A stretch of DNA of 12,276 nt from Bacillota bacterium. GTDB taxonomy: Bacteria; Bacillota; Limnochordia; Darwinibacteriales; Darwinibacteriaceae. This document shows positions 1-7,074 of the stretch, one piece after another. Both the position numbers and the translations under genes were made by a program. Location: the NCBI GenBank assembly GCA_012518325.1, contig JAAYSR010000143.1:1-12276 (forward strand), given 5' to 3'. Under the pieces are notes generated by a model. That model was not told the DNA's origin. It saw nothing but the letters and a program-made list of their open reading frames with translations, and searched no databases. Position 1 is the first letter of the stretch. Every line of letters begins with the position of its first letter.

Positions 1-317
1 GCCAGGGACCCAGAACCTGAGATAGGGCGCATCAACGCCAGGGGCAGCACTTCCTTGGGAAGGCCAAGCCAGTTGGTGAGGGGGCTGATCACGCTGATCA
101 GCCGGTCCAGTGCACCGGAATGCTGGAACACTTGGATGGCAACCAGCATGCCGACTAGATAGGGGAGTATACGCACAGCAGTCTGCCATCCTTCCTTAGC
201 CCCTTCCACAAAACTCTCGTAGATCGCCACCCGCCTGGACAGTCCCAGGGTGGTTATGCCCAGGAGCAGCAGGGGTACGGCCCAGCGTGAAAGGGCCTGA
301 ACAGCAACGACCATCAT
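1..317 (-). CDS. spmB: Spore maturation protein B (SpmB), N-terminal part, runs off left edge
   Basis: The reading frame starts at 317 and continues past position 1, giving about 105 codons. The translation begins MMVVAVQALSRWAVPLLLLG. It shows the SpmB pattern: one N-terminal membrane segment (about residues 10-26), then YESFVEGAKEGWQTA, a second hydrophobic segment (RILPYLVGMLVAIQVF) and the conserved PLALMRPISGSGSLA near the cut. SpmA and SpmB are membrane proteins of the nucleoside-recognition (gate) domain superfamily. They are needed for full dehydration of the spore core and for heat resistance in Bacillus; the transported substrate, if any, is not known to me. The start is supported by GGAGG 5 nt before the first of two tandem ATGs (the second would be 8 nt away). 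It follows spmA by 16 bp and is surely cotranscribed with it. The missing C-terminal part lies outside the window. Confidence 0.93.
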   Translation of the reverse strand, partial: MMVVAVQALSRWAVPLLLLGITTLGLSRRVAIYESFVEGAKEGWQTAVRILPYLVGMLVAIQVFQHSGALDRLISVISPLTNWLGLPKEVLPLALMRPISGSGSL

Positions 318-333
318 CTGCACCTCCTTTACT

Positions 334-921
334 TTAGCGGCGACCCGGAGAGAAATGCCTGAACAGCCTGTCGGCTGTAACGGCAGCTAATGTGGAGCAG
401 GCTGTGGCAAAAACTATGGGGCCTATGATCTCAGTGGGCGCAGAGGAACCGTGCGCGGCCCGCAAAGCAATGATGGTAGTGGGTATTATGGTCAGGCTGG
501 AAGATGTGATTGCCATAAAGGTGCACATGGCATCGGAGGCCCTTTTCTTTTCAGCGTTCAGTTCTTGGAGATGGGCCATGGCTTTCAGGCCCAGGGGAGT
601 GCAGGCGTTGCCCAGGCCCAGAATGTTGGCGCTCATGGCCAGGAGCAACGCACCCATGGCGGGGTGATCGCCTGGAACCCCGGGGAACAGTCTGCGAACC
701 AGAGGCCCCAAGGCCTTGGCAACCGCTTCCATTAAACCGGCATCCTGGGCGATCTGCATCACACCCGACCAAAAAGCGATTATGCCAATCAGGCCCAGCG
801 ACACCGCCACCGCCTGTTCGCTGCCTTTCAAGACCCCTTCAGTCACCAGGTGGATCTGCCCCTTGCTTGCCGCTGTAATAACACCGCTGAGGATCATAAA
901 AAACCAGACGTAGTTGATCAT
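334..921 (-). CDS. spmA: Spore maturation protein A (SpmA)
   Basis: This encodes 195 aa, close to the length of Bacillus SpmA. The protein begins MINYVWFFMILSGVITAASKG, an N-terminal membrane segment. Further hydrophobic stretches lie at about 38-55, 88-104, 138-153 and 165-182. The family signature NILGLGNACTPLGLKAM sits at 99-115. It acts with SpmB in the forespore or mother-cell membrane during spore core dehydration. The frame stays open for 60 more codons upstream (to 1104), but that part is not SpmA-like and runs through the ctsR promoter and operator. The start at 921 has GGAGGG about 5 nt upstream and fits the family, so I chose it. A weak sigma-E-like pair (CATAGAGA with an AT-rich -35) lies just upstream on the minus strand, which would suit sporulation expression, but the match is poor. 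In B. subtilis spmAB follows dacB; here it is divergent from ctsR. Confidence 0.94.
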   Translation of the reverse strand: MINYVWFFMILSGVITAASKGQIHLVTEGVLKGSEQAVAVSLGLIGIIAFWSGVMQIAQDAGLMEAVAKALGPLVRRLFPGVPGDHPAMGALLLAMSANILGLGNACTPLGLKAMAHLQELNAEKKRASDAMCTFMAITSSSLTIIPTTIIALRAAHGSSAPTEIIGPIVFATACSTLAAVTADRLFRHFSPGRR

Positions 922-1049
922 GCTATCCCTCCCCAGAATCTCTATGCAAGGAATGGAGCAAATAGGCGAAATGGGGCGGTTTTTTTCCATAAAGATAGAA
1001 AACGGGCGAAAAGCAGCGATCTGACGTTCCCTGACCATAATCCGGAAAC

Positions 1050-1080
1050 TTGCATAGTGGGTTTGCCTATGTGCTATAAT
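1050..1080 (+). promoter_or_regulatory. Housekeeping promoter of the ctsR operon (extended -10)
   Basis: A perfect TATAAT lies at 1075-1080, preceded by TG at 1072-1073, which makes an extended -10 element. The best -35 is TTGCAT at 1050-1055, with a long 19-bp spacer. An extended -10 tolerates a weak -35. Predicted transcription start is near 1087, about 36 nt before the ctsR ATG. A short dyad (CATAG at 1053-1057, CTATG at 1067-1071) lies inside the spacer; its meaning is unclear. Confidence 0.75.
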
Positions 1081-1088
1081 TGAACTAA

Positions 1089-1105
1089 GGTCAGTAATAG
1101 TCAAA
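1089..1105 (+). promoter_or_regulatory. CtsR operator (heat-shock repressor box)
   Basis: The known CtsR box is a direct heptad repeat, RGTCAAA-NAN-RGTCAAA. Here the sequence reads GGTCAGT-AAT-AGTCAAA: the second heptad is perfect, the first matches 5 of 7, and the spacer has the expected central A. The box covers roughly +3 to +19 from the predicted transcription start, so bound CtsR would block the promoter at 1050-1080. This is the expected autoregulation of the ctsR-mcsA-mcsB-clpC operon. Confidence 0.88.
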
Positions 1106-1122
1106 GGAAGGCGGGTGCCAAG

Positions 1123-1587
1123 ATGAGCAGCTTAGCGGATCACATAGAAGCTTACATTAAGAAGATGCTGAGAAGCAGCGGAACAAACAGCGTTGAGCTG
1201 AGCCGCGCCCAAATGGCCGATGACTTTTCCTGCGTGCCGTCGCAGATCAACTATGTATTATCCACCCGTTTCACCCTTGAGCGGGGTTATATCGTGGAGA
1301 GCAGGCGGGGCGGCGGCGGGTATATTCGCATAGGCCGTGTACAGGTTGAAGATGACTACGCCCATGCGGTGCGGCTGCTGCAGAGCATTGGCTCTGAGCT
1401 TACTGAAAAGCAAATGGACAATATTCTGGTCCACCTCAAGGATCATCAGATAATATCCCCACGGGAGCTGCGGCTGATCCGGGGCATTGTCCAGCAGGAA
1501 GCCGGCAAAATCGGCCAGGGCAGAAATCTATTGCGGGCAAGCTTAGTCCGTTCACTTTTGTTTTTTATCATTGAGTCTAAATCGTGA
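1123..1587 (+). CDS. ctsR: Transcriptional repressor CtsR (class III stress genes)
   Basis: This encodes 154 aa, the normal CtsR length. It is a dimeric winged-helix repressor of clp and related protein quality-control genes. The helix-turn-helix lies at about 28-50 (SRAQMADDFSCVPSQINYVL), followed by YIVES and the glycine-rich wing RRGGGGYIRI at 61-70, which contacts DNA. In the Geobacillus protein, Arg62 of this wing is the residue phosphorylated by McsB; an Arg is present at 62 here. The C-terminal helical domain (about 80-154) ends in RNLLRASLVR (134-143), which resembles the RDxxRA motif seen at the ends of CtsR and McsB proteins, but with Asn in place of Asp. The start is ATG with a loose AAGGAAGG about 11 nt upstream. 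It is first in the operon, with its own operator upstream, so it is autoregulated. Confidence 0.97.
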   Translation: MSSLADHIEAYIKKMLRSSGTNSVELSRAQMADDFSCVPSQINYVLSTRFTLERGYIVESRRGGGGYIRIGRVQVEDDYAHAVRLLQSIGSELTEKQMDNILVHLKDHQIISPRELRLIRGIVQQEAGKIGQGRNLLRASLVRSLLFFIIESKS

Positions 1588-1605
1588 GAGGTCGGTGATA
1601 CTCAA

Positions 1606-2118
1606 ATGTTATGCGAGAAATGCGGGCAGCATGAGGCCACGGTGAAGTTTGTGCAAATTGAAAATAACAACAAGACAGAGCTGCGTCTCTGTCAGGCGTG
1701 TGCCCAGGGGTACACCAGTTTCAGCACCGGCTTCAATTTGCAGCACTTGCTGTCCAGTATGTTCCAGACCGGAAATGTAGGTCAGAGCCTAAGCCCGAGT
1801 CAGCAGCTGAAACAGTGTCCGACCTGCGGGCGGACCATCCTCGATGTGCAGAAAACCGGCCGCTTTGGCTGCAGCAGCTGCTATGAAGTCTTCAAGGATG
1901 AGTTAAGTCCAGTGTTGCGCAGGCTGCATGGGTCCAGCACCCATATGGGGAAAGTCCCGGCCCGGGGATATCCCAAGGCGCGGATCGCAAGGCAGATTGA
2001 AGAGCTCCGCAGGCGCCTGCAGGAATGTGTACGGCTGGAGAAGTATGAGCAGGCGGCCAAGTACCGCGATGAGCTTCACATGCTAGAGAAACAGCTGGCA
2101 GGGGGCGAGGGCGTATGA
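1606..2118 (+). CDS. mcsA: McsA, zinc-finger activator of the McsB arginine kinase
   Basis: This encodes 170 aa. It shows two four-cysteine zinc sites: C3-C6 with C29-C32, and C71-C74 (CPTCG) with C89-C92 (CSSC). A C-terminal UVR motif follows at about 131-166 (LRRRLQECVRLEKYEQAAKY and beyond), predicted to form a coiled coil as in UvrB, UvrC and the ClpC middle domain. In Bacillus, McsA binds and activates McsB and helps regulate CtsR and ClpC. The start ATG has GGTGA about 7 nt upstream. The 18-bp gap from ctsR and the 4-bp ATGA overlap with mcsB indicate one transcript and translational coupling with McsB, the protein it controls. No key cysteine is missing. Confidence 0.96.
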   Translation: MLCEKCGQHEATVKFVQIENNNKTELRLCQACAQGYTSFSTGFNLQHLLSSMFQTGNVGQSLSPSQQLKQCPTCGRTILDVQKTGRFGCSSCYEVFKDELSPVLRRLHGSSTHMGKVPARGYPKARIARQIEELRRRLQECVRLEKYEQAAKYRDELHMLEKQLAGGEGV

Positions 2119-3155
2119 AGAATATAGCTTCCTGGATGAAACAGGGAGGGCCCGAGGGTGACATTGTTCTCGGAACCCGCTGCCGCTTGGCCAGAAACCT
2201 TCAGGGAATTCCCTTTCCCGAGGCGGCAAGCCGTGATCAGCTGAGGGAGGTTCTGCAGCAGGTTGAGAACGTTGTCCCCCGCCTGCAGTCACTTGGCAGC
2301 TTTACCTATTTGGAAATGGGGACAATGGACACTTTAGACCGGCAGATCTTGGCTGAAGAGCACTTGATCAGCCCGAGCCACATACAGAATCCCCAGCATA
2401 AAGCGGTTATCCTGAATGACACTTCCAATGTCAGCATCATGGTCAACGAAGAGGATCATTTGCGCATTCAGGTGCTGAAACCCGGCCTGCAGACTGAGGC
2501 GGCATGGCAGCTGGCAACAAAAATTGACGACCTGCTGGAGGAGCATTTGGATTTTGCCTTTGATATGCAGACCGGCTACCTGACTTCCTGCCCGACCAAT
2601 GTAGGTACCGCACTGAGGGCATCGGTCATGTTTCATCTGCCCGCGCTGCGGAGGCTGAAGAAAGTCCAGGAAGTGCTGGGCGCAGTCTCTAAGTTCGGCT
2701 TGACGGTGCGGGGGCTGTACGGAGAAGGCAGCGATGTGCGGGGCAACGTTTTCCAGCTGTCCAATCAGATCACCCTCGGCCAAAGCGAAGAGGAGACAAT
2801 TGAACATTTGGCACGCTTTACCGATCAGATCCTCCACAGCGAGCGCCAGGCGAGGGAGTATTTACTGGAAGAGGATCGCAGATTAGAAACAGAAGACTGG
2901 CTTTTCCGCTCTTATGGGATTTTAAGCAATGCACGGACCATAACCAGTCTGGAAGCGATGGAACTTTTGTCAGACCTGAAACTTGGCGTAGACCTTGGCG
3001 TGATAGAGCTTAGTGATCGTGAGCTTCTGAAGCAGTTAATGGTTCAGATCCGCTCAGCCCATTTGCAGAAAATGATGGGTCAGGAGCTTCCTGTGCAGGA
3101 AAGGGATCGTTTGCGAGCCAGCTTAATTCGGGATACACTGCGGAGTAAATCCTAA
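2115..3155 (+). CDS. mcsB: Protein arginine kinase McsB
   Basis: This encodes 346 aa and is related to ATP:guanido phosphotransferases (creatine and arginine kinases), but it phosphorylates arginine side chains in proteins. The phosphoarginine tag delivers substrates to ClpC-ClpP. Visible family motifs are TRCRLARN (21-28, nucleotide phosphate binding), NEEDHLRI (111-118, catalytic acidic loop), the active-site cysteine in TSCPTNVGTALRAS (Cys159) and EGSDVRGNVFQLSNQ (204-218). Near the C-terminus ERDRLRAS (329-336) contains the RDxxRA phosphoarginine-binding motif used for allosteric self-activation in the Geobacillus enzyme. The start overlaps the mcsA stop (ATGA), so translation is coupled. 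All catalytic motifs look intact, so I expect an active kinase that also inactivates CtsR under heat stress. Confidence 0.97.
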   Translation: MKNIASWMKQGGPEGDIVLGTRCRLARNLQGIPFPEAASRDQLREVLQQVENVVPRLQSLGSFTYLEMGTMDTLDRQILAEEHLISPSHIQNPQHKAVILNDTSNVSIMVNEEDHLRIQVLKPGLQTEAAWQLATKIDDLLEEHLDFAFDMQTGYLTSCPTNVGTALRASVMFHLPALRRLKKVQEVLGAVSKFGLTVRGLYGEGSDVRGNVFQLSNQITLGQSEEETIEHLARFTDQILHSERQAREYLLEEDRRLETEDWLFRSYGILSNARTITSLEAMELLSDLKLGVDLGVIELSDRELLKQLMVQIRSAHLQKMMGQELPVQERDRLRASLIRDTLRSKS

Positions 3156-3173
3156 CTGAAGGAAGGTGTAAAT

Positions 3174-5585
3174 ATGTTTGGACGTTTTACAGAGCGAGCC
3201 CAGCGCGTAATTGTTCTGTCGCAAGAAGAAGCAAGGCGCTTGGGCCATAGTGTGGTAGGAACAGAGCATATTCTCCTGGGCCTTATTGCCGAAGGAGAAG
3301 ACGTGGCAGCCCGTTCCCTGTTATCCATGGGAATCAGCATTGATCAAGTCAGGGGAGAAGTGGAGAGGATTATTGGCCGGGGCGGTCAGCCCACCCAGGG
3401 TCAAATCGGGTTTACGCCGCGCTCCAAGCGTGTCTTGGAGCTGGCCTTTGATGAGGCAAGGCGCCTCGGGCACACCTATATCGGTACTGAGCATCTTCTG
3501 CTTGGTTTGATCCGGGAAGGTGAGGGAGTAGCGGCCCAGGTTCTGACCAATCTAGGTGCCGACCTCGAGAAAGTGAGGGCCCAGGTTACCAGTCAGCTTG
3601 GGAGCGGCGGCCAGGGCAAGACACAGGCTCCGCGCCAGAAGAAGACCCCAACCTTGGACCAGTTTGGCCGTGACTTAACCGCTTTGGCCCAGGAAGGCAA
3701 ACTCGACCCTGTCATAGGGCGTGATAAAGAGATCCAGCGGGTGATTCAGATTCTCAGCCGCCGGACCAAGAACAACCCGGTCCTCATTGGCGAGCCGGGG
3801 GTTGGCAAGACAGCCATCGCCGAAGGCCTGGCTCTAAAAATTATCAACAATGATGTGCCGGAGACTTTGAGCAGCAAGCGGGTAGTGACGCTGGATCTGG
3901 GCAGCCTGGTTGCCGGGTCCAAATTCCGCGGCGAGTTTGAAGACCGTTTGAAGAAGGTGATGGAAGAGATTCGCGACGCGGGGGATGTGATTCTCTTCAT
4001 TGATGAAATGCATACAATTATCGGAGCGGGGGCCGCGGAGGGCGCCATTGATGCGGCAAACATTCTCAAGCCTGCCCTGGCCAGGGGTGAACTGCAGGCT
4101 ATTGGCGCCACCACTTTGGACGAGTATCAGAAATATGTGGAAAAGGATGCTGCCTTGGAGCGGCGGTTTCAGCCGGTTATGGTTGATGAGCCGACAGTGG
4201 AGGAGACCATTGAGATCCTCAGGGGTCTCAGGGACCGCTACGAAGCGCATCACAGAGTGAAGATCAACGACGAATCGATTGTGGCTGCCGCCCGCTTAAG
4301 CGACCGCTACATCTCAGATCGCTTCCTGCCCGACAAGGCAATTGATCTGATGGATGAGGCAGGGTCCCGGGTAAGGCTGGCAGGCCTTGTGGCCCCTCCG
4401 GAGCTCAAGGAACTTGAGGCAAAGATTGAGGAAATTGCCATTGAGAAGGAGTCTGCCATTAAGAACGAAGAGTTTGAACAGGCTGCGAGCCTCAGGGATC
4501 AAGAGCAGAAGCTCCAGGAGGAGCTGGAGGCTAAGCGCAACGAATGGCGCAAGAGCCAAGGCCGCATCGAGGCTGTAGTGACTGCGGAGGATATAGCTGC
4601 GGTGGTGGCTGGCTGGACCGGTATACCAGTGACGGACATTACCGAGGAAGATGCTGAGCGCCTCCTCAAGCTGGAAGAAATCCTCCATGAACGGGTGATT
4701 GGCCAGGATGAGGCTATCGGAGCAGTATCCCAGGCTGTCCGCAGGGCTCATGCAGGGCTGAAGGACCCCAAACGGCCCATCGGTTCCTTTATTTTCCTGG
4801 GACCCACAGGCGTTGGCAAGACTGAGCTGGCCAGAGCGTTGGCTGAAGCGCTCTTTGGCGATGAAGATGCCATGGTGCGCCTGGACATGTCCGAATACAT
4901 GGAGCGCCATGCTGTGGCACGCCTTGTTGGTTCGCCTCCCGGCTATGTCGGCTATGAGGAGGGAGGCCAGCTCACGGAGGAGGTCCGCAGAAAACCTTAT
5001 TCCATTGTATTGTTTGATGAGATAGAAAAGGCCCATCCAGAGGTCTTTAACATCCTGCTCCAGGTCCTCGAAGACGGCAGGCTCACAGATGCCAAAGGCC
5101 GGGTTGTGGACTTTCGCAATACGGTGATTGTGATGACCTCCAACGTAGGGGCCCAGCAAATTCAGCGTGACTCGGGCATAGGCTTCAGGACGGTTGTGGA
5201 TGAACGCCACGACTATGAAGCGATGAAGAGCAAAGTCACAGATGAGCTTAAGAAGTCCTTCCGTCCGGAGTTTCTCAACCGGGTAGATGAAGTTGTGGTC
5301 TTCCATGCCCTGAATAAAGTCCATATCGGCCAAATCGTTGAGATCATGGTCAAGGAGCTGCGCCAGCAGCTCGAGGAGATGGATATAACCCTGACCATCA
5401 CGGATCAGGCCAAAGAGCTCTTAACCAACAAGGGCTTCGATCCCGACTTCGGGGCCAGACCTTTGCGCAGAGCGATTCAAAGGTATATAGAAAATCCGCT
5501 GGCAGAAGAAATTCTCAAGGGCACCTTCGGCGAGGGAGGCACTATAACGGTTGATTCCAAAGAAGGGGAATTCGTTTTCTATTAG
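3174..5585 (+). CDS. clpC: AAA+ unfoldase ClpC (Hsp100)
   Basis: This encodes 803 aa, a complete ClpC. In order: a Clp N-domain of two repeats (about 1-70 and 80-140; TEHILLGLI and TEHLLLGLI), which in Bacillus binds phosphoarginine and adaptors; AAA+ module 1 with Walker A GEPGVGKT (206-213), Walker B VILFIDE (272-278) and arginine finger region LERRFQP (328-334); a middle coiled-coil domain (about 405-465) carrying a UVR-like stretch (NEEFEQAASLRDQEQKLQEE, 431-450); AAA+ module 2 with Walker A GPTGVGKT (543-550), Walker B IVLFDE (611-616), a GIGF loop (668-671) that should dock ClpP, and sensor-2 GARPLRR (760-766). It unfolds substrates and feeds them to ClpP, which is not in this window. 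ATG is preceded by AAGGAAGGTG. It is the last gene of the CtsR-controlled group, 18 bp after mcsB. Confidence 0.98.
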   Translation: MFGRFTERAQRVIVLSQEEARRLGHSVVGTEHILLGLIAEGEDVAARSLLSMGISIDQVRGEVERIIGRGGQPTQGQIGFTPRSKRVLELAFDEARRLGHTYIGTEHLLLGLIREGEGVAAQVLTNLGADLEKVRAQVTSQLGSGGQGKTQAPRQKKTPTLDQFGRDLTALAQEGKLDPVIGRDKEIQRVIQILSRRTKNNPVLIGEPGVGKTAIAEGLALKIINNDVPETLSSKRVVTLDLGSLVAGSKFRGEFEDRLKKVMEEIRDAGDVILFIDEMHTIIGAGAAEGAIDAANILKPALARGELQAIGATTLDEYQKYVEKDAALERRFQPVMVDEPTVEETIEILRGLRDRYEAHHRVKINDESIVAAARLSDRYISDRFLPDKAIDLMDEAGSRVRLAGLVAPPELKELEAKIEEIAIEKESAIKNEEFEQAASLRDQEQKLQEELEAKRNEWRKSQGRIEAVVTAEDIAAVVAGWTGIPVTDITEEDAERLLKLEEILHERVIGQDEAIGAVSQAVRRAHAGLKDPKRPIGSFIFLGPTGVGKTELARALAEALFGDEDAMVRLDMSEYMERHAVARLVGSPPGYVGYEEGGQLTEEVRRKPYSIVLFDEIEKAHPEVFNILLQVLEDGRLTDAKGRVVDFRNTVIVMTSNVGAQQIQRDSGIGFRTVVDERHDYEAMKSKVTDELKKSFRPEFLNRVDEVVVFHALNKVHIGQIVEIMVKELRQQLEEMDITLTITDQAKELLTNKGFDPDFGARPLRRAIQRYIENPLAEEILKGTFGEGGTITVDSKEGEFVFY

Positions 5586-5594
5586 CGGAAACCT

Positions 5595-5635
5595 GCGGAT
5601 CGAGTAAAATCTGGGGACGAGGGGTGCAGATCCGC
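5595..5635. repeat. Weak inverted repeat after clpC
   Basis: GCGGATC (5595-5601) and GATCCGC (5629-5635) form a perfect 7-bp dyad around a 27-nt interior. There is no T-tract after it, so it is not a convincing intrinsic terminator. The clpC-radA gap (5586-5714) otherwise holds the radA promoter. Confidence 0.35.
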
Positions 5636-5646
5636 TTCATAAGCAG

Positions 5647-5675
5647 TTGTGCACTCCTTTTTCTGATGGTATAAT
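5647..5675 (+). promoter_or_regulatory. Promoter upstream of radA
   Basis: TTGTGC (5647-5652) and a perfect TATAAT (5670-5675) are separated by 17 bp. TG at 5667-5668 adds an extended -10. The predicted start is near 5682, giving a leader of about 33 nt to the radA GTG. No CtsR box is visible here, so radA-disA can be transcribed independently of heat-shock repression. Confidence 0.75.
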
Positions 5676-5714
5676 AGAAGTGTAGGAAAATTTGGAACAA
5701 AGAAAGGGTACTCT

Positions 5715-7070
5715 GTGGCTAAGAAAACGGTAGTATTTGTCTGTCAGGCTTGCGGAGCGGAGAGCCCCCGCTGGATGGGAAAATGCCCTTCCTGCCAGGA
5801 ATGGAACACTTTCGTAGAAGAGACAGTCCAGCCCGCAGGGAAGCAAACCCGCACCTGGGTGACGAAGAGCAAGCCTTTGCCATTGACCAAGATCGAAGAT
5901 CGGGGGGAATCACGGTTCAGCACCGGCATCGAGGAACTGGATAGGGTTCTCGGCGGCGGCCTGGTTCCGGGCTGTCTAGGCCTGATCGGGGGCGATCCCG
6001 GAATCGGCAAGTCCACTTTGCTTCTGCAGGTGGCCAGCGCTGTGGCGCGCAGCCGCGGCAAAGTTCTTTACGTAACCGGAGAGGAGTCCTTAGCCCAGCT
6101 CAAGTTGAGGGCGGTGCGCCTCGACGCTGTAGCTGAGGAACTCATTGTTCTCAGCGAGGCTGACACTGCTGCGATTTGTGAGGTTATTGAGAGCGAACAG
6201 CCGGTCCTGGTTATCGTGGATTCGATCCAGACGATGTATGTTAATGAGGTCGCCTCCCCTCCCGGCAGTGTGGGGCAGGTGCGGGAGTCCACTGGGCGCT
6301 TCCTGCAGGTGGCCAAGGGCAGCGACATTTCGATCCTGCTTGTTGGACATGTTACCAAGGGCGGCAGTTTAGCAGGTCCTAAAGTACTAGAACATGCCGT
6401 GGATTTCGTATTGTATTTCGAAGGAGAAGTGCACACATCATTTCGCATTATCCGCTCCGTGAAGAATCGCTTCGGCTCAACCCACGAGATCGCCATCTTC
6501 GAAATGGGTGGAAAAGGCCTGATTCCGGTGGCCAACCCTTCACAGTTTTTGCTGTCGCAGCGTCCCGAAAACAGCCCCGGTTCAGTGGTGGTCCCTTATA
6601 TGGAGGGAACCCGCCCCTTGCTGGTGGAGGTGCAGGCGCTGGCGGCCCCAGCCCCCTATGGGGGCACCCCCCGCCGGCAGACTACCGGAGTTGATTACCA
6701 ACGATTCACCATAGTCCTGGCAGTGCTGGAAAAACGGCAAGGCTATCCCTTGCAGACGCAGGATGTGTTTTTGAATATTGCCGGGGGCCTAAGGCTGCAG
6801 GAGCCCGCCCTGGATCTGGGCATGGCGGTTGCAGTGGCCAGCAGTGTGTCAGGTGTAAGTGTCGATCCGCTTTGCGCAGTTGTAGGAGAGGTTGGGCTGT
6901 CGGGAGAGATCAGAGCTGTAAGAGGAGTGGATCAGCGCCTGAAGGAGCTTCACCGCCTTGGCTTTGAGAGTTGCATAATTCCTAAGAGCAATGTTCAAGG
7001 AAATGAGCCGATTCGGGTTCATGGTGTAAGCACTATACAAGAAGCTTTGAAAATAGCGGTGAGAAGGTGA
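5715..7070 (+). CDS. radA: DNA repair protein RadA (branch migration helicase)
   Basis: This encodes 451 aa, the usual length. An N-terminal zinc finger has C10-C13 and C24-C27. A RecA-like ATPase core has Walker A GGDPGIGKST (92-101) and Walker B VLVIVDS (164-170). The RadA-specific KNRFG motif is at 250-254. A C-terminal Lon-protease-like domain follows (about 290-451; GEVGLSGEIR at 391-400), which in RadA serves as a DNA-binding scaffold rather than a protease. RadA drives branch migration of recombination intermediates and supports repair and transformation. The start is GTG, supported by AAAGGG with a 6-nt gap and by the family N-terminus (MAKKTVVFVCQACG). The stop lies 4 bp before the disA ATG, and in Bacillus RadA and DisA act together on branched DNA. 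Confidence 0.97.
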   Translation: MAKKTVVFVCQACGAESPRWMGKCPSCQEWNTFVEETVQPAGKQTRTWVTKSKPLPLTKIEDRGESRFSTGIEELDRVLGGGLVPGCLGLIGGDPGIGKSTLLLQVASAVARSRGKVLYVTGEESLAQLKLRAVRLDAVAEELIVLSEADTAAICEVIESEQPVLVIVDSIQTMYVNEVASPPGSVGQVRESTGRFLQVAKGSDISILLVGHVTKGGSLAGPKVLEHAVDFVLYFEGEVHTSFRIIRSVKNRFGSTHEIAIFEMGGKGLIPVANPSQFLLSQRPENSPGSVVVPYMEGTRPLLVEVQALAAPAPYGGTPRRQTTGVDYQRFTIVLAVLEKRQGYPLQTQDVFLNIAGGLRLQEPALDLGMAVAVASSVSGVSVDPLCAVVGEVGLSGEIRAVRGVDQRLKELHRLGFESCIIPKSNVQGNEPIRVHGVSTIQEALKIAVRR

Positions 7071-7074
7071 GTTC

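Noticed and set aside
922..1104. 60-codon upstream extension of the spmA reading frame
   Set aside because: It runs through the ctsR promoter and operator, is unlike SpmA, and the ATG at 921 has a proper Shine-Dalgarno and gives the family length.
2334..2837. 167-codon minus-strand frame inside mcsB
   Set aside because: Shadow of mcsB, whose catalytic motifs are all in the plus-strand frame.
4314..5333. 339-codon open frame on the minus strand inside clpC
   Set aside because: It is antisense to a fully conserved AAA+ coding region, has no recognisable domain, and such shadow frames are common opposite GC-rich genes.
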